Origin: Faucicola mancuniensis
GTDB lineage: Bacteria > Pseudomonadota > Gammaproteobacteria > Pseudomonadales > Moraxellaceae
DNA length: 64,000 nt
Assembly: GCF_046523945.1 (NCBI RefSeq)
Contig: NZ_CP171363.1
Location: 2,604,001 to 2,668,000, forward strand
Direction: 5' to 3'
Under the pieces are notes generated by a model. The model did not search any database, was not told the origin of the DNA, and saw only the letters and a program-made list of their open reading frames with translations. The translations under genes were made by a program, and so were the position numbers. Of this stretch, positions 54,738 to 64,000 are shown in pieces. Every line of letters begins with the position of its first letter. The first letter of the stretch is position 1.

Positions 54738-55932
54738 CTCTGCACACGACAGAAACTACTAAAATAAAGTTGATTTTCTTTTAAAACTGAGAAAATCAAC
54801 CAACCTATTAAAAAAAGCAAAATCACCACACATAATAAACCGTCTAAATCCATCAATCAGAAAATCTAACCCCAAAGCAAAAACACTTGACTGAGGACGA
54901 CCATTAGACTTAAAGCAACGTTTATAATGACTAGGCTTATCATCAATGACCGCCAAGCCAGTCAAATAAGCCCAACAAAAGGCTAACGCATTTACCGCAA
55001 CCAATTTACTCACTCTGTCTTGTTTAGTCAAATGCGTATCCTCAAGATTAAAACCACGCCCCTTTAAACAAGAAAACAGCGTTTCAATCTGCCAACGCAT
55101 CGCATAAGTTGCCATAGGGTCAATATCATCAAAATCATTGGTAGCCACAATCACATAATCATTATCACTATCAAGCTTTGCCGATACCTTGACAGGACAC
55201 TTATCAACAAAGAGTGTTCTAGCATGGTGATAAGTATCTTGCTGGTTTAAATTATGAAATAGTGTTTTAATTTGTACGCTTTGTCCTTGTGTATTGGTCA
55301 CTTTACTGTCTTTTTTAATGCGTATGGCAAATTTAATATTTTGTTTTGTTAGCCAGTCGAACCATGCAGAACCCACAAATTCTCTATCGGCTAATACTTT
55401 TTGTATTTTATCTTTACCAAAGGTGTGAATGAATTTTTCAATGAGTTGTGTTCTCTCTAGTGTTTTTGAGTTGCCTTGTTTGTCTAGCATTGTCCAGTAT
55501 AAGGGTATGGCAATGCCTTTGTGTACAACAGCTAACATGAAGATGTTGATGTTGCTTTTTCCCCATTTCCAGTTGGTACGGTCAATGGTGAGTGTGACTT
55601 TGTTTAGTCCAAATAGTTGAAAGATAAGGCGTGCTATTTGGTGTTCATTTAGGGGTGTTTGGGCGAAAAAGCGTTGTATTCTTCGGTAGTTGCTGTCATT
55701 TGTTGTGCTGTTGGTAAAGTGTCTGGCTATCTTTTTTAGGTTACTGCTTTGGGCGGTAATGATGGCTATTATCATTAGACTTAAGCAGTTGATTTTTGCC
55801 TTGTGTATTGTTAGGTTTTGCGATAAAATTCTTTCTAGTCTGATAAGGTTTGGCATGGTTTTAATTCGTCGGAAAAATTACTATTATGCCATTGTTTTAT
55901 CAGACTTTTTTGTTTTTTTGTCGTGTGCAGAG
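54738..55932 (-). mobile_element. IS4-family insertion sequence
   Basis: Inverted ends CTCTGCACACGAC at 54738-54750 and inverted at 55920-55932. Flanking TTCATC / GATGAA may extend the inverted repeat by a few bases. No clear target duplication, so it may lie at a rearranged junction. Its right end truncates an immunity gene start at 55957. Confidence 0.85.
54759..55856 (-). CDS. IS4-family transposase
   Basis: 365 residues. DDE-type core with LTIDRTNWKWG, VLADREFVGSAWF and the Y-(2)-R-(3)-E-(6)-K-like block YAMRWQIETLFSCLKGRGFN, characteristic of IS4. Appears full length and intact. Confidence 0.92.
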   Translation of the reverse strand: MPNLIRLERILSQNLTIHKAKINCLSLMIIAIITAQSSNLKKIARHFTNSTTNDSNYRRIQRFFAQTPLNEHQIARLIFQLFGLNKVTLTIDRTNWKWGKSNINIFMLAVVHKGIAIPLYWTMLDKQGNSKTLERTQLIEKFIHTFGKDKIQKVLADREFVGSAWFDWLTKQNIKFAIRIKKDSKVTNTQGQSVQIKTLFHNLNQQDTYHHARTLFVDKCPVKVSAKLDSDNDYVIVATNDFDDIDPMATYAMRWQIETLFSCLKGRGFNLEDTHLTKQDRVSKLVAVNALAFCWAYLTGLAVIDDKPSHYKRCFKSNGRPQSSVFALGLDFLIDGFRRFIMCGDFAFFNRLVDFLSFKRKSTLF

Positions 55933-55956
55933 AGATGAATATTAATTTTTCATTCA

Positions 55957-56225
55957 TTATTTATCTCCGAGTATGATTTTTGTAATAATTAAATCATCTT
56001 TGGTTAAGTCAGCAATGCCTTCGGTTGTTCCATTAGCAGTTTTGCCACCTAATAGCCACTGAAAATTAGCACCTCCTTCGTTTCCGGACGGTATTTTAAC
56101 ATTTAAACCATTTGGACTGATATGAAATATTTTTGTATCAGATTTAGATAAATGGCCGTCACATAGACTAAGTTTTTTTTCAATATAGGATAAATTTCCA
56201 CCCGATTCTTTTTGAGTATAAGTTT
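55957..56225 (-). pseudogene. CdiA toxin-tip remnant with truncated immunity start
   Basis: Open from about 56225 (TQKESGGNLSYIEKKLSL) through IFHISPNGLNVKIPSGNEGG and NFQWLLGGKTANG to a TAA at 55957-55959. An ATG overlaps that stop (TAATG), starting MNEKLIFIS before the IS4-family end cuts it off. The overlap is the same coupling seen between the other tips and immunity genes, so this was once a toxin/immunity pair. Family unknown. Confidence 0.6.
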
Positions 56226-56250
56226 AAGCTAGCTTACAGATTATTGCTTT

Positions 56251-56715
56251 TTATTTATAAATAGGCTCTTTCCATAACTCAGGCATATGGGGAAACCGAA
56301 CAAATTCATCATCTATCCTAACTCTATAATTAGACAAATCAGCTTCTACAAAGGGCTCATTAAACCATTCGTCCCATAGGATGAGTAGGAAATTTTTGTA
56401 TAATCTATCAAATTCTTGTGAGTGTGTTTCATTATGAACGCCTTCTACAGGTACATAGTCAATACCCGGCAACCATACATCAGCATTTAAATATCCATCT
56501 TTAGTAATCGTATAACGCAAACTCTCTTTATAAATGGGTTTTTCATTATTTCGCCAACCCACCAACAACCATCTATTAATTGCGTAACGAGCATCTTTCT
56601 CACTAGACAGGTCTAATGAATAATACTCATCCTCTTCTTGATAATGCTCTAAGGTTTCTGAATGCCATGCACCCTCAAAAGCTCTTTCAATAATTTCTGG
56701 ATTAACATCAAACAT
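56251..56715 (-). CDS. Putative immunity protein (orphan pair behind copy D)
   Basis: 154 residues, ATG two bases after the toxin fragment's stop. Acidic and Trp-rich (INRWLLVGWRNNEKPIYKESLRY, ILWDEWFNEPFVEADLS). It shares the C-terminal block (P)ELWKEPIYK, a R-I-D-x-E-F-V stretch and overall layout with the next immunity protein at 57019-57492, so the two are diverged paralogues. Confidence 0.68.
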   Translation of the reverse strand: MFDVNPEIIERAFEGAWHSETLEHYQEEDEYYSLDLSSEKDARYAINRWLLVGWRNNEKPIYKESLRYTITKDGYLNADVWLPGIDYVPVEGVHNETHSQEFDRLYKNFLLILWDEWFNEPFVEADLSNYRVRIDDEFVRFPHMPELWKEPIYK

Positions 56716-56717
56716 AT

Positions 56718-57003
56718 TTATCTCACTTTAAGTGGGTCAGGTTTCTTTATGCCTTTACTAATATCAGGAAAGGCAGTATATGGTTTTTTGGTAGTTTTAT
56801 CCAAGCCAACACTAACGCTATTTGTCCAGCGGTATTCACCAGCTATACCTAATCCTGTATTTGTTTTGTTGGCTCCCATAAATCCTTCTCCAATAGGCCT
56901 ATAAAATGTTACATCAATAGAAATTTTTCCTTTCGAATCAATATATTTCTTTGGGTTTTCAGCATACATTTTTCTGCTTGTCGCATTGCATACTCCATAT
57001 AGG
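56718..57003 (-). pseudogene. Orphan toxin-tip fragment, paralogue of copy D tip
   Basis: The frame from MYAENPKKYI (56969) reads YRPIGEGFMGANKTN... IAGEYRWTNSVSVGLD... KPYTAFPDISKGI and ends LKVR. It parallels the last 80 or so residues of copy D. The homology extends to about 57003 but is one base short near 56970, so the upstream QAEK segment is out of frame. It represents only the end of a toxin. Confidence 0.7.
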
Positions 57004-57018
57004 GTTGGTTAAGAAAAT

Positions 57019-57492
57019 TTATTTGTAAATAGGTTCTTTCCATAGCTCCGGACAACTAGGATTTTCAACAAACTCTTTATCTATTCGCTCTTTAAATTTA
57101 CTAATATCTTCATATACAAATTGTTCCTTAAATAGATATTGATAAACTCTTATTAAAAATATATAATATTCATTCCAAAACAATTCACTATTTTCTATAT
57201 TGTCAATACCTGACAAATATATATCATTTTCAATAGTTTTTCTAGATAAAATTAAAAATTTAAGACTATTTTTTAAAAGTTTAAAATATGGATTTGCCAT
57301 ATCTGAATAATCTACATATTCCATTTCATCGGCTCTAAAAACTATGGGAAACCATTTTTGAAAATCAGAATAGTTTTTCAAATCACTATTATAATACCCA
57401 TTATACTCATCTGATGATAAATAGTAGGATATTACTTCATCATGTAAAGCGAAAAATAAGTTTGAAATGTGTTTAATATTAACATCAATCAT
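57019..57492 (-). CDS. Putative immunity protein for copy D toxin
   Basis: 157 residues from the ATG at 57492 (GAGG 5 nt upstream; a GTG at 57495 is possible), directly after the copy D stop at 57502. Acidic, aromatic-rich (MIDVNIKHISNLFFALHDEV, YYNSDLKNYSDFQKWFPIVF) and ending CPELWKEPIYK like the neighbouring immunity protein. Confidence 0.7.
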   Translation of the reverse strand: MIDVNIKHISNLFFALHDEVISYYLSSDEYNGYYNSDLKNYSDFQKWFPIVFRADEMEYVDYSDMANPYFKLLKNSLKFLILSRKTIENDIYLSGIDNIENSELFWNEYYIFLIRVYQYLFKEQFVYEDISKFKERIDKEFVENPSCPELWKEPIYK

Positions 57493-57501
57493 CACAACCT
57501 C

Positions 57502-60500
57502 TTATTTTTTAATAAAATCCAATAACTGGTTTTCTTGCTTATAACCTTCATCCATATTCGGGAAAGCGGTATAAGCCTTTCCTGTTTTAGGATCAATACC
57601 TACTATTGCAGTATTGCTCCAACGATATTCACCAGCTGTACCATTAGCTTGAGTGGTTTTATTGTTTTTAATAAAACCTTCACCCACTGGTCTGTCAAAG
57701 TTAATAGTAACCTGGTTTTTTTCATAAATATATTTCTTTGGGTTTTCAGCATACATCTTTTCTGCTTGTCGCATTGCATACTCCATATCAGTTGAGTTAA
57801 AAAACTTGGAAGCATTTACTGGCTTGCCTGGTGGATAACCTTTTTCGCTTAGCGTCTTATTTGTGCCAGTCATAGCTCTATCATATTGGTCTTGTAGACT
57901 GGTATAAGCCCCATGTTTATCATCATAGTGTGGAAGCTGACCAATCTTTTCAACTCCTAAATCTTTCAATTCTTTAGTATGATTGGATTTTTCTGTAGCA
58001 ATTATCCTATCAGCAGGTGTATTAGGATTACCATAATTTGATACATTTTCCAAATCCCAATCACCCACCTTTGTCAAAGTATAATCAGTATGCTTACCTA
58101 TAGTAGTTCCAGTGCCGCTAGCACCACTAGCAACCCTCCTACCCACACCTTGAGCAGCAGTTACCCCTCCCAAAGCCAAATCCGTTCCCATTTTGATATT
58201 GGAAGCTGTGCCTTCAGACAATCCTACGCCTTGGGTAAGTAAAACTGATGAAGTTTGTTGATTGGTTGTTTTACCTCGGTTTGCATTACCAGTGACCGCA
58301 TTATCAGAACCGTGGATAATAAGAGCAGAACCAACACCACAGCCAACACCAGTAGCACACATTGCCGTACCTGTGCCTACCTCTGCTAACCCAACCCCTG
58401 TTTGAACAACAGGCATTACTTGTTCATTGATGATTTTCTCAGATTTTGATTGAGCTACTTTACCGCCATTAAAATCAATACCAGTACGTTTAATGGTCTC
58501 ATTTTGTCTATCTAAGGCAGTCTGTGGGTATTTTGGGGCTTCTACTACCTTTTTTACTGGCGACGATGGTGTTGTGGTAGGCTTTTTGGGTAAACTTGTA
58601 GGCATATAGGGAATTCTAGCGTTATTATCCCAAGTATATTTTGTGCCTTTTGGTGTATGGGCTTGTATGAATGATATTAATTGCTCATTGGGTCTTTTGG
58701 CGGTATTTAGGTGCTGATAGTATACAACAGAGCTACCTTCCACAGAGGGCTTGCTCCACCCATACTCATCATACATAAGAGTATTAGCATTAGTTCCTTC
58801 TTTAAGGACTACTTTTATGTTATCTGTATATTTTTCTTTATATTTCGTACTATTAATATTTGCCCAACGCAAAGCATTCTCTACATCTTCCAAAGTATAA
58901 GGCTGACCATTAGGGCGTACAAAAGATTTATATTTTGGCTTTTTTAACTCTTGTGCTAGTTTTGTGGCAAGTTTTTTTTCATCAGGATGCAACTGCCTAT
59001 TATTCATATCCGCATTCAAAGCATAAGCAGTACTGCTCGTATCTAAGCCTGCGGTAGTGCCTGCTGTAGCGATTGTAAGATTTAGGGTGAATTTACTGAC
59101 ACTTTCGGCGGTGTCTTTTTCAAAGCCTTTTTCTACGAGTTTGGTGGTAAGTTTGTCTTGCCATTCATTCAGTTTTGGAGCAATGGTAGCAACACCACCT
59201 GTGGTTAATGCACCCTCAACTGCCCCTGTCGCCAACAATCCAGTTGCTGTATGCAGTGCCACACGATAAACACCACCCTCACCCCATTTTTCGGCTTCTT
59301 CAGTATTTCCTGCATGAATAAGTTCAAGTTGTTTTTGTCCTGCATAATCTCCGACCATTTTCGGAGCTTCCTGCCCAAACGCTTGCGTAATCTGAGTTTG
59401 ATTGTTAAGTTCAGCATTTAACTGACCTGCATTAAACGTATTTCTTAACGGCTCATTGAGTATGCCTACAGTCTTATTCGTCACCTGCGACTGCCCTGCC
59501 ATCCCTGTCACCGCCCCATACGTGGTACTGGTATCACTATCCCCCACCTTACCATAACCAATACCGCTGATAGACGGCGAAGCTAACCCTGTTTTGTTGG
59601 CATTTAACCCTGCACTGATACCGCCACTTATCGATTGACCGTGATAATGAATGTGGTTTTGTATATCACCGACTTCTAACCCACCTTTAAACTGAGTCTG
59701 ATTCGCTTCAGGGGTGGCAGTGGTAAAATATGCCCCATTAAAAGAGCTTTTACCATCAACCACCATATCAGAAGATTGGTACTGTAGCCCTGTCTGCTCA
59801 GTCACTTGGGCTAAGTCCATGGAGAGATTGGATTTACCGCCATTGATACTCACATTTTGTGGGATGCCTTGCATAGACACGTCGGCACTAAAGCCTACAT
59901 TTTTTTGTTTACCGTCATATTTAGCGGTATCTTGACGACTGGTCGCAATAATCCCGCCACCGATGTGACCTGTGGCATAATCACCTTTCACCACCGCACC
60001 ATCAAGCACCAAGTTACCACCGATGTTTTGATAGGTTGTACCACCGACATTGATATGAGAGTTGGCATTGGTGGTGGTTTCGCCATTGCCATAACCTTTT
60101 GCCATATTGGCATTGGCAGTAATACCTGCTCCATTTTGCGTGCTGGCATACACCCCAATGCCAAAGCCATTAGATTTATTACTGGTACGGTCATAGCCTG
60201 TACTGGATGCGGCTTGGTAAATCACATCACCTTCAACGTTATTATACAAGTCTCCCACTAAGTTGATGTCACTGCCTGTCACAGTAAAGTCACTGTCTTT
60301 ACCTTTGCCTGCAATGTTTAACACTAAGTTATTGGCATCAATGCTTGATGCCTCATTTTTACCTGATAGGCTATCTTGCACGCTTTTGTTGGATTGACTG
60401 CCAAGTGTGGCTTGAATGCGAGTATTGCCTACCCCAGCTAATCCTTCTTTGCTTAACTCACTTTTTTGTAAGCTATCAACAGCACCTTGTACGCCTTTAT

Positions 60501-63500
60501 CTAAGGTACGCAGCTTACTAAAGCCTGCAATACCCGCCATGACTTTCATTTTCTCACTGTTGGTGGTTTCACCCGCTTTCAGTAGACTATTAATGCTTTG
60601 AGCCTGATCGATTAAGCTATTAGACACACTCACGGTTAATCCGCTGGTTTTTTGGCTTTGGATATTGTGTGTTTGCGTTGTGGCAGTAGTATTACTCACG
60701 TTTGCCGATTTGGCATTAATCACCACCGTGCCATAATTGAGATCATGCACATTGTTCGTGGTTTGGTTTTTGGCATAGACTTTACTGCCAGTTTGCTGAT
60801 AATGCTCACCTGCCGTGATAATGGTGTTACCATTTTTAGTTCCGACAATGCTACCAGTATGTGACACACTGTCCGTGCTGTTTTGATTTTGGGTTCTTTG
60901 TGTGCCAATGGTGAAGCTGGCACCCCCATTGCCAAATAGCCCAGATTTTTTCTCGCCATGACTGCTACTTTGATGTTCAGTGTTAGTCGCGCATCAATGG
61001 TGACGTTTTTTCCACCCTTGATATAGGTGCCTTGCTGACTGATTGCATCGGTTGCCGTTAAATGCACGTTGTTTTTGGCATCAATGATGACACGGTTACC
61101 ATTAATACTGCCTTTGATGGCTAAATCATTGTTATAACTGTAGTTGTCTTGGTTGGTTTTCTTACTTAACCAGTTTCTTTGGGTGGAGCGACTAGCAGTT
61201 TCTACGTTATTGGTTTCTCGACCTTCTTTAAAGCTGATATCCCCATTGTCCGCTTTAAGATAGGTTGTCCCATCTTCACTGTGAATGGTCGCTGCCGTAC
61301 CAGTAATGTTGCCGTTTTTTGAGCGGATGATGGTGTCACCTTTATACCACCACACTGCCAACATCTTCAGTATGCCCAGCTTTGATATAGTTGTTGTTAT
61401 CATGAATGGCGTTGGTTTGATAACCAGTGTTGACGGCATTAAAGGCGATATTGCCACTGCTAATCAGTTGGGTGCTACCACCATGGTTAATCAGCTGACT
61501 GGCATTGAAGCTCGTGTTACCTGCCACATCAATGGCTAACGTGGTCAGTGGGTTGCCTTCATTATCCACTTGACCTTTTAAGCCATCTCCCACGTAGATG
61601 CTGGCAATTTGGTCAAGCCCAGTACGCCAAGTATTACTTTTGTTTTTTGAGCTTTCTGTGTGATATGTCGTTGAGGTGTTGTTTAAATTACCGCCCACAC
61701 TCATTGACATAGCACTGTTAGCTTTGATGGTACCACCAATGTTGTTGGTGTCTTTTTTACTATTGATTTGGATAAAGTTACCTTGAATGACACCGCCAGC
61801 ATTGTTATTGACATTGTTGGCACTCACACGCAAGGCATGATGTCCCACAATGTTACCTGAATTGCTTAAATCCCCTGTGAGTTGTAGGTCAGTGTTGTAA
61901 CCCGCTACTAAACTGCCATCCCCTTTGATGTCACCAACATTGGAGCGTACATAGACTTTAGGGACGAGGGCTTTTTGGGTTTGTCCATTAGGTAATGTCA
62001 TGTCTTGTTCAACCAGCCAGACAATATCGGTGGTGAGCTGTGCCACCTGAGAAGCGGTCAGGGCAATACCTGGGCGTAGGTTTAACGCATTGGCACTGGT
62101 AATCCCATTGTCCATCAAGGCTTGGTACATGGCATCGTCACTGCGGTAGTCACCTAAGAAGCGTTTACCAGTGAGCACCATGATTTGATCACGAATCATG
62201 TGTTGTTCATAGTAGCCATCTCCCAGGCGTTTGTGCATATTGTCCTGATTGAGCCCCAAGCGTTTCATCATGTAGTCGGATGATAACCAGTTTTTATAAC
62301 CGGCAAACGCAGGGTCAGTGACGATTAGATAGCCGTTGGGGTTGTTGGGGTCGATTTTGTAGAGAGCACTGTTGGGTAAGCTGACAGCGGTACTTGGGTG
62401 CGAATTTCTTGAGCTTTTTGGGTATTGATGCTTTGGTTTAGTTGGTTGATAAGGTCACTTAAGGTGGCGATATCAACTTTTTGTCCTCCTTGTTGGGCAA
62501 CCACTAAGTCAGCTAGCTGTTTTTGTTGCTCAGCGGTTAGGTTGACTGGGTTGGTTTTAGTGAAGTCCTGTAAGGCTTTGATGGCGTCTTGGACCCTAGC
62601 AAGGCTTGCACGGTCAACTTGTGTGCCGTTATTGGCTGTTTTGACGACTGTTAGGAGCGTTTGTAAATTGCCAATCGCTTGGTTGACAGCTGCCACTTGT
62701 TTGGTATCAATTTGAGCTTGATTGGCTTGATTTTGATTGGCAACTGTGACCGCGGTGACATACACGCCACTAACTGGATTATTAATGTTGAGAATTTTTA
62801 AATCATAAGGAGTACCTGTTGTTTTAGGATTCAGCGGTTGAGCCATATCTAATGGGGTTGAATTAGTATTTGTACCCCATTTTCCTTTGTAACACCAATT
62901 CCCTATACTCCTCCGACAGGTTTCATAAGGGCTATAATGGGTACCATTAAAATTCTCGTAACTGTATTTGGGAGTGATAGTTGTGGCTTCAGCATCCACA
63001 TTGCCTGCTTGACCATTTACTTTAATGGTACCGCCAGCAATAATTTGGCTTTTATTGGTGTTAAATTTACCCAAGTCAAATACCATGTTACTACCCGAAA
63101 CAATTCGACTCGGGTCACTAGTCACGGTGTCTTGCCCACTTAATAGCTCTGTATATTTGTAGCCATAATAATTATCATATAGCTCACCCGTTTTTAGAAT
63201 TTTTAATCTATGGCGTCCGTCATTGTTATCTTCAGACGTAATTTCAACTACTTTTTCATTATAAATTGGATTACTACCATCACCTGAAATGCTATACTCA
63301 ACTATCGGATTATTTTCAAGGACCTTTAACGCTGTTTTAAAATCCGCATTGATATTATTGAGTGTTTCAGTGGCAATCTGCATCGCACCCAATGACTCAA
63401 TGGTTGCCCCACGGTTGGTCACGGTGGTGGCTTTGCCAGTGGCATGATTCTCGCTGTCTAAATCACCCCCAATGTGCAACTCACCATTACTTAAAATCTG

Positions 63501-64000
63501 AGCTTGACCATTAAAATCACTGTTAAATTTACCACGACGTGCCGTATTTGGGTTATTGTTTAAGGTTTTTACCCCAATGTCCAAGCGTTCACGAGCGGCA
63601 ATTACTGGGGCAGAATTAAGCGTATTGCCTGGGGTGTTATTAAGCGTATCGGCTTTAATCGCTAAATGCGTGCCATAGATACGACCCTCACTTAAATTAT
63701 TCACCGCATTGCCAGCAGTAATCAAGGTGTCATTACCATTAATTAACCCATGATTGTTGATATCACCAGTGGCGTTTAATAACGTGGAGGCATTACTGAC
63801 TAATTCACCGGTTTGGGTGTTGTTAATGTCTTTGGCATTGACCGTCAGTTGTTTGTCAGCAGATAACGTACCGTCATTATTTACATTGCCTTGAGTGGTG
63901 ATGGTTAATTCATTGGCGAGTAATTTATCACCTTTGGCATTGGTATAGTCAACCATTTGGTTAAGTGTCAGGCGATTGCCGCTGATTTCGCCCGTTGCTG
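57502..64000 (-). pseudogene. CdiA/FhaB-type haemagglutinin, copy D, with putative RNase tip (5' end outside window, frameshifted)
   Basis: The C-terminal half of the stem is almost identical to copies A-C. Frame breaks occur near 63990, 62390, 61343 and 60990. 60867-57502 is open for 1,121 residues and includes the C-terminal repeats and a type-1 pretoxin (FGQEAPKMVGDYAGQK). The unique part has helical linker segments (LTTKLVEKGFEKDTAES), a Thr/Pro/Lys linker (PKKPTTTPSSPVKKVVEAPK) and a glycine-rich hydrophobic segment (MPVVQTGVGLAEVGTGTAM). It ends in a tip with QAEKMYAENPKKYI, FDRPVGEGFIK, AGEYRWSNTAIVGIDPKTGKAYTAFPN. The G-x-G and T-x-V-G-x-D-x-x-TG-x-x-YTAFP pattern suggests a BECR-type RNase tip (inferred). 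The immunity gene follows. Confidence 0.87.
59205..64000 (-). repeat. Large direct repeat, stem copy D (partial)
   Basis: Nearly identical to the corresponding parts of copies A-C. Continues past the window end. Confidence 0.9.

Noticed and set aside
1..64000. tRNA, rRNA or other stable RNA genes
   Set aside because: None seen. The repeats are protein coding and I found no cloverleaf-like or rRNA-like stretch by eye.

Overview
The window is a large, repeat-rich contact-dependent inhibition (CDI / two-partner secretion) region. It fits a Moraxella-type gammaproteobacterium such as M. bovis, and probably a plasmid rather than core chromosome. The reasons are the AT-rich DNA, MhaB/CdiA-like giant haemagglutinins, two Rep_3-type plasmid initiators each preceded by 22-bp iterons, several insertion sequences, and the absence of any housekeeping or stable RNA gene. 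From memory, plasmid-borne filamentous-haemagglutinin-like genes are described in M. bovis. The species call is an inference.

Layout on the minus strand: four almost identical CdiA/FhaB stems. Copy A (10597 to beyond position 1) and copy D (beyond 64000 to 57502) run off the window. Copy B (29985-19332) and copy C (44496-32377) are complete. Each stem carries a different C-terminal toxin. Copy B ends in an unrecognised toxin followed by a membrane immunity candidate. Copy C ends in a Hint domain plus a DNA/RNA non-specific endonuclease with a YezG-like immunity protein. Copy D ends in a putative RNase tip with its own immunity gene. Copy A enters a Hint domain at the left edge. Behind B and D lie orphan toxin/immunity cassettes without a stem: a Hint-PD-(D/E)XK nuclease, a VENN-type toxin with an Imm40-like partner, a short toxin tip with an immunity gene, and three decayed remnants.

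Layout on the plus strand: a divergent TpsB (CdiB/FhaC) outer-membrane transporter gene split by an IS481-like element (11007-13736); the two rep genes (14249 and 30439); and a second CDI-type locus at 45595-54696. That locus is a 5'-truncated, diverged CdiA (E), cut by an internally deleted ISAs1-family element, with an unrecognised toxin and immunity candidate. It is followed by an orphan Hint-Ntox21-like toxin, itself split by a second copy of the IS481-like element, and three small downstream genes. An IS4-family element (about 54738-55932) separates this locus from the copy D side.

Working model: TpsB would export the giant CdiA sticks, whose pretoxin (VEDN/VEGN or Hint) regions deliver or release the tip, while the adjacent small gene protects the producer. 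Orphan cassettes are spare tips that could be recombined onto a stem. As written, no complete stem and no intact transporter exists here. Every stem has frameshifts and TpsB is split by an IS. However, many inter-copy differences fall on GGCC or GCNGC motifs, which makes unpolished long-read errors in repeats a serious alternative to true pseudogenization.
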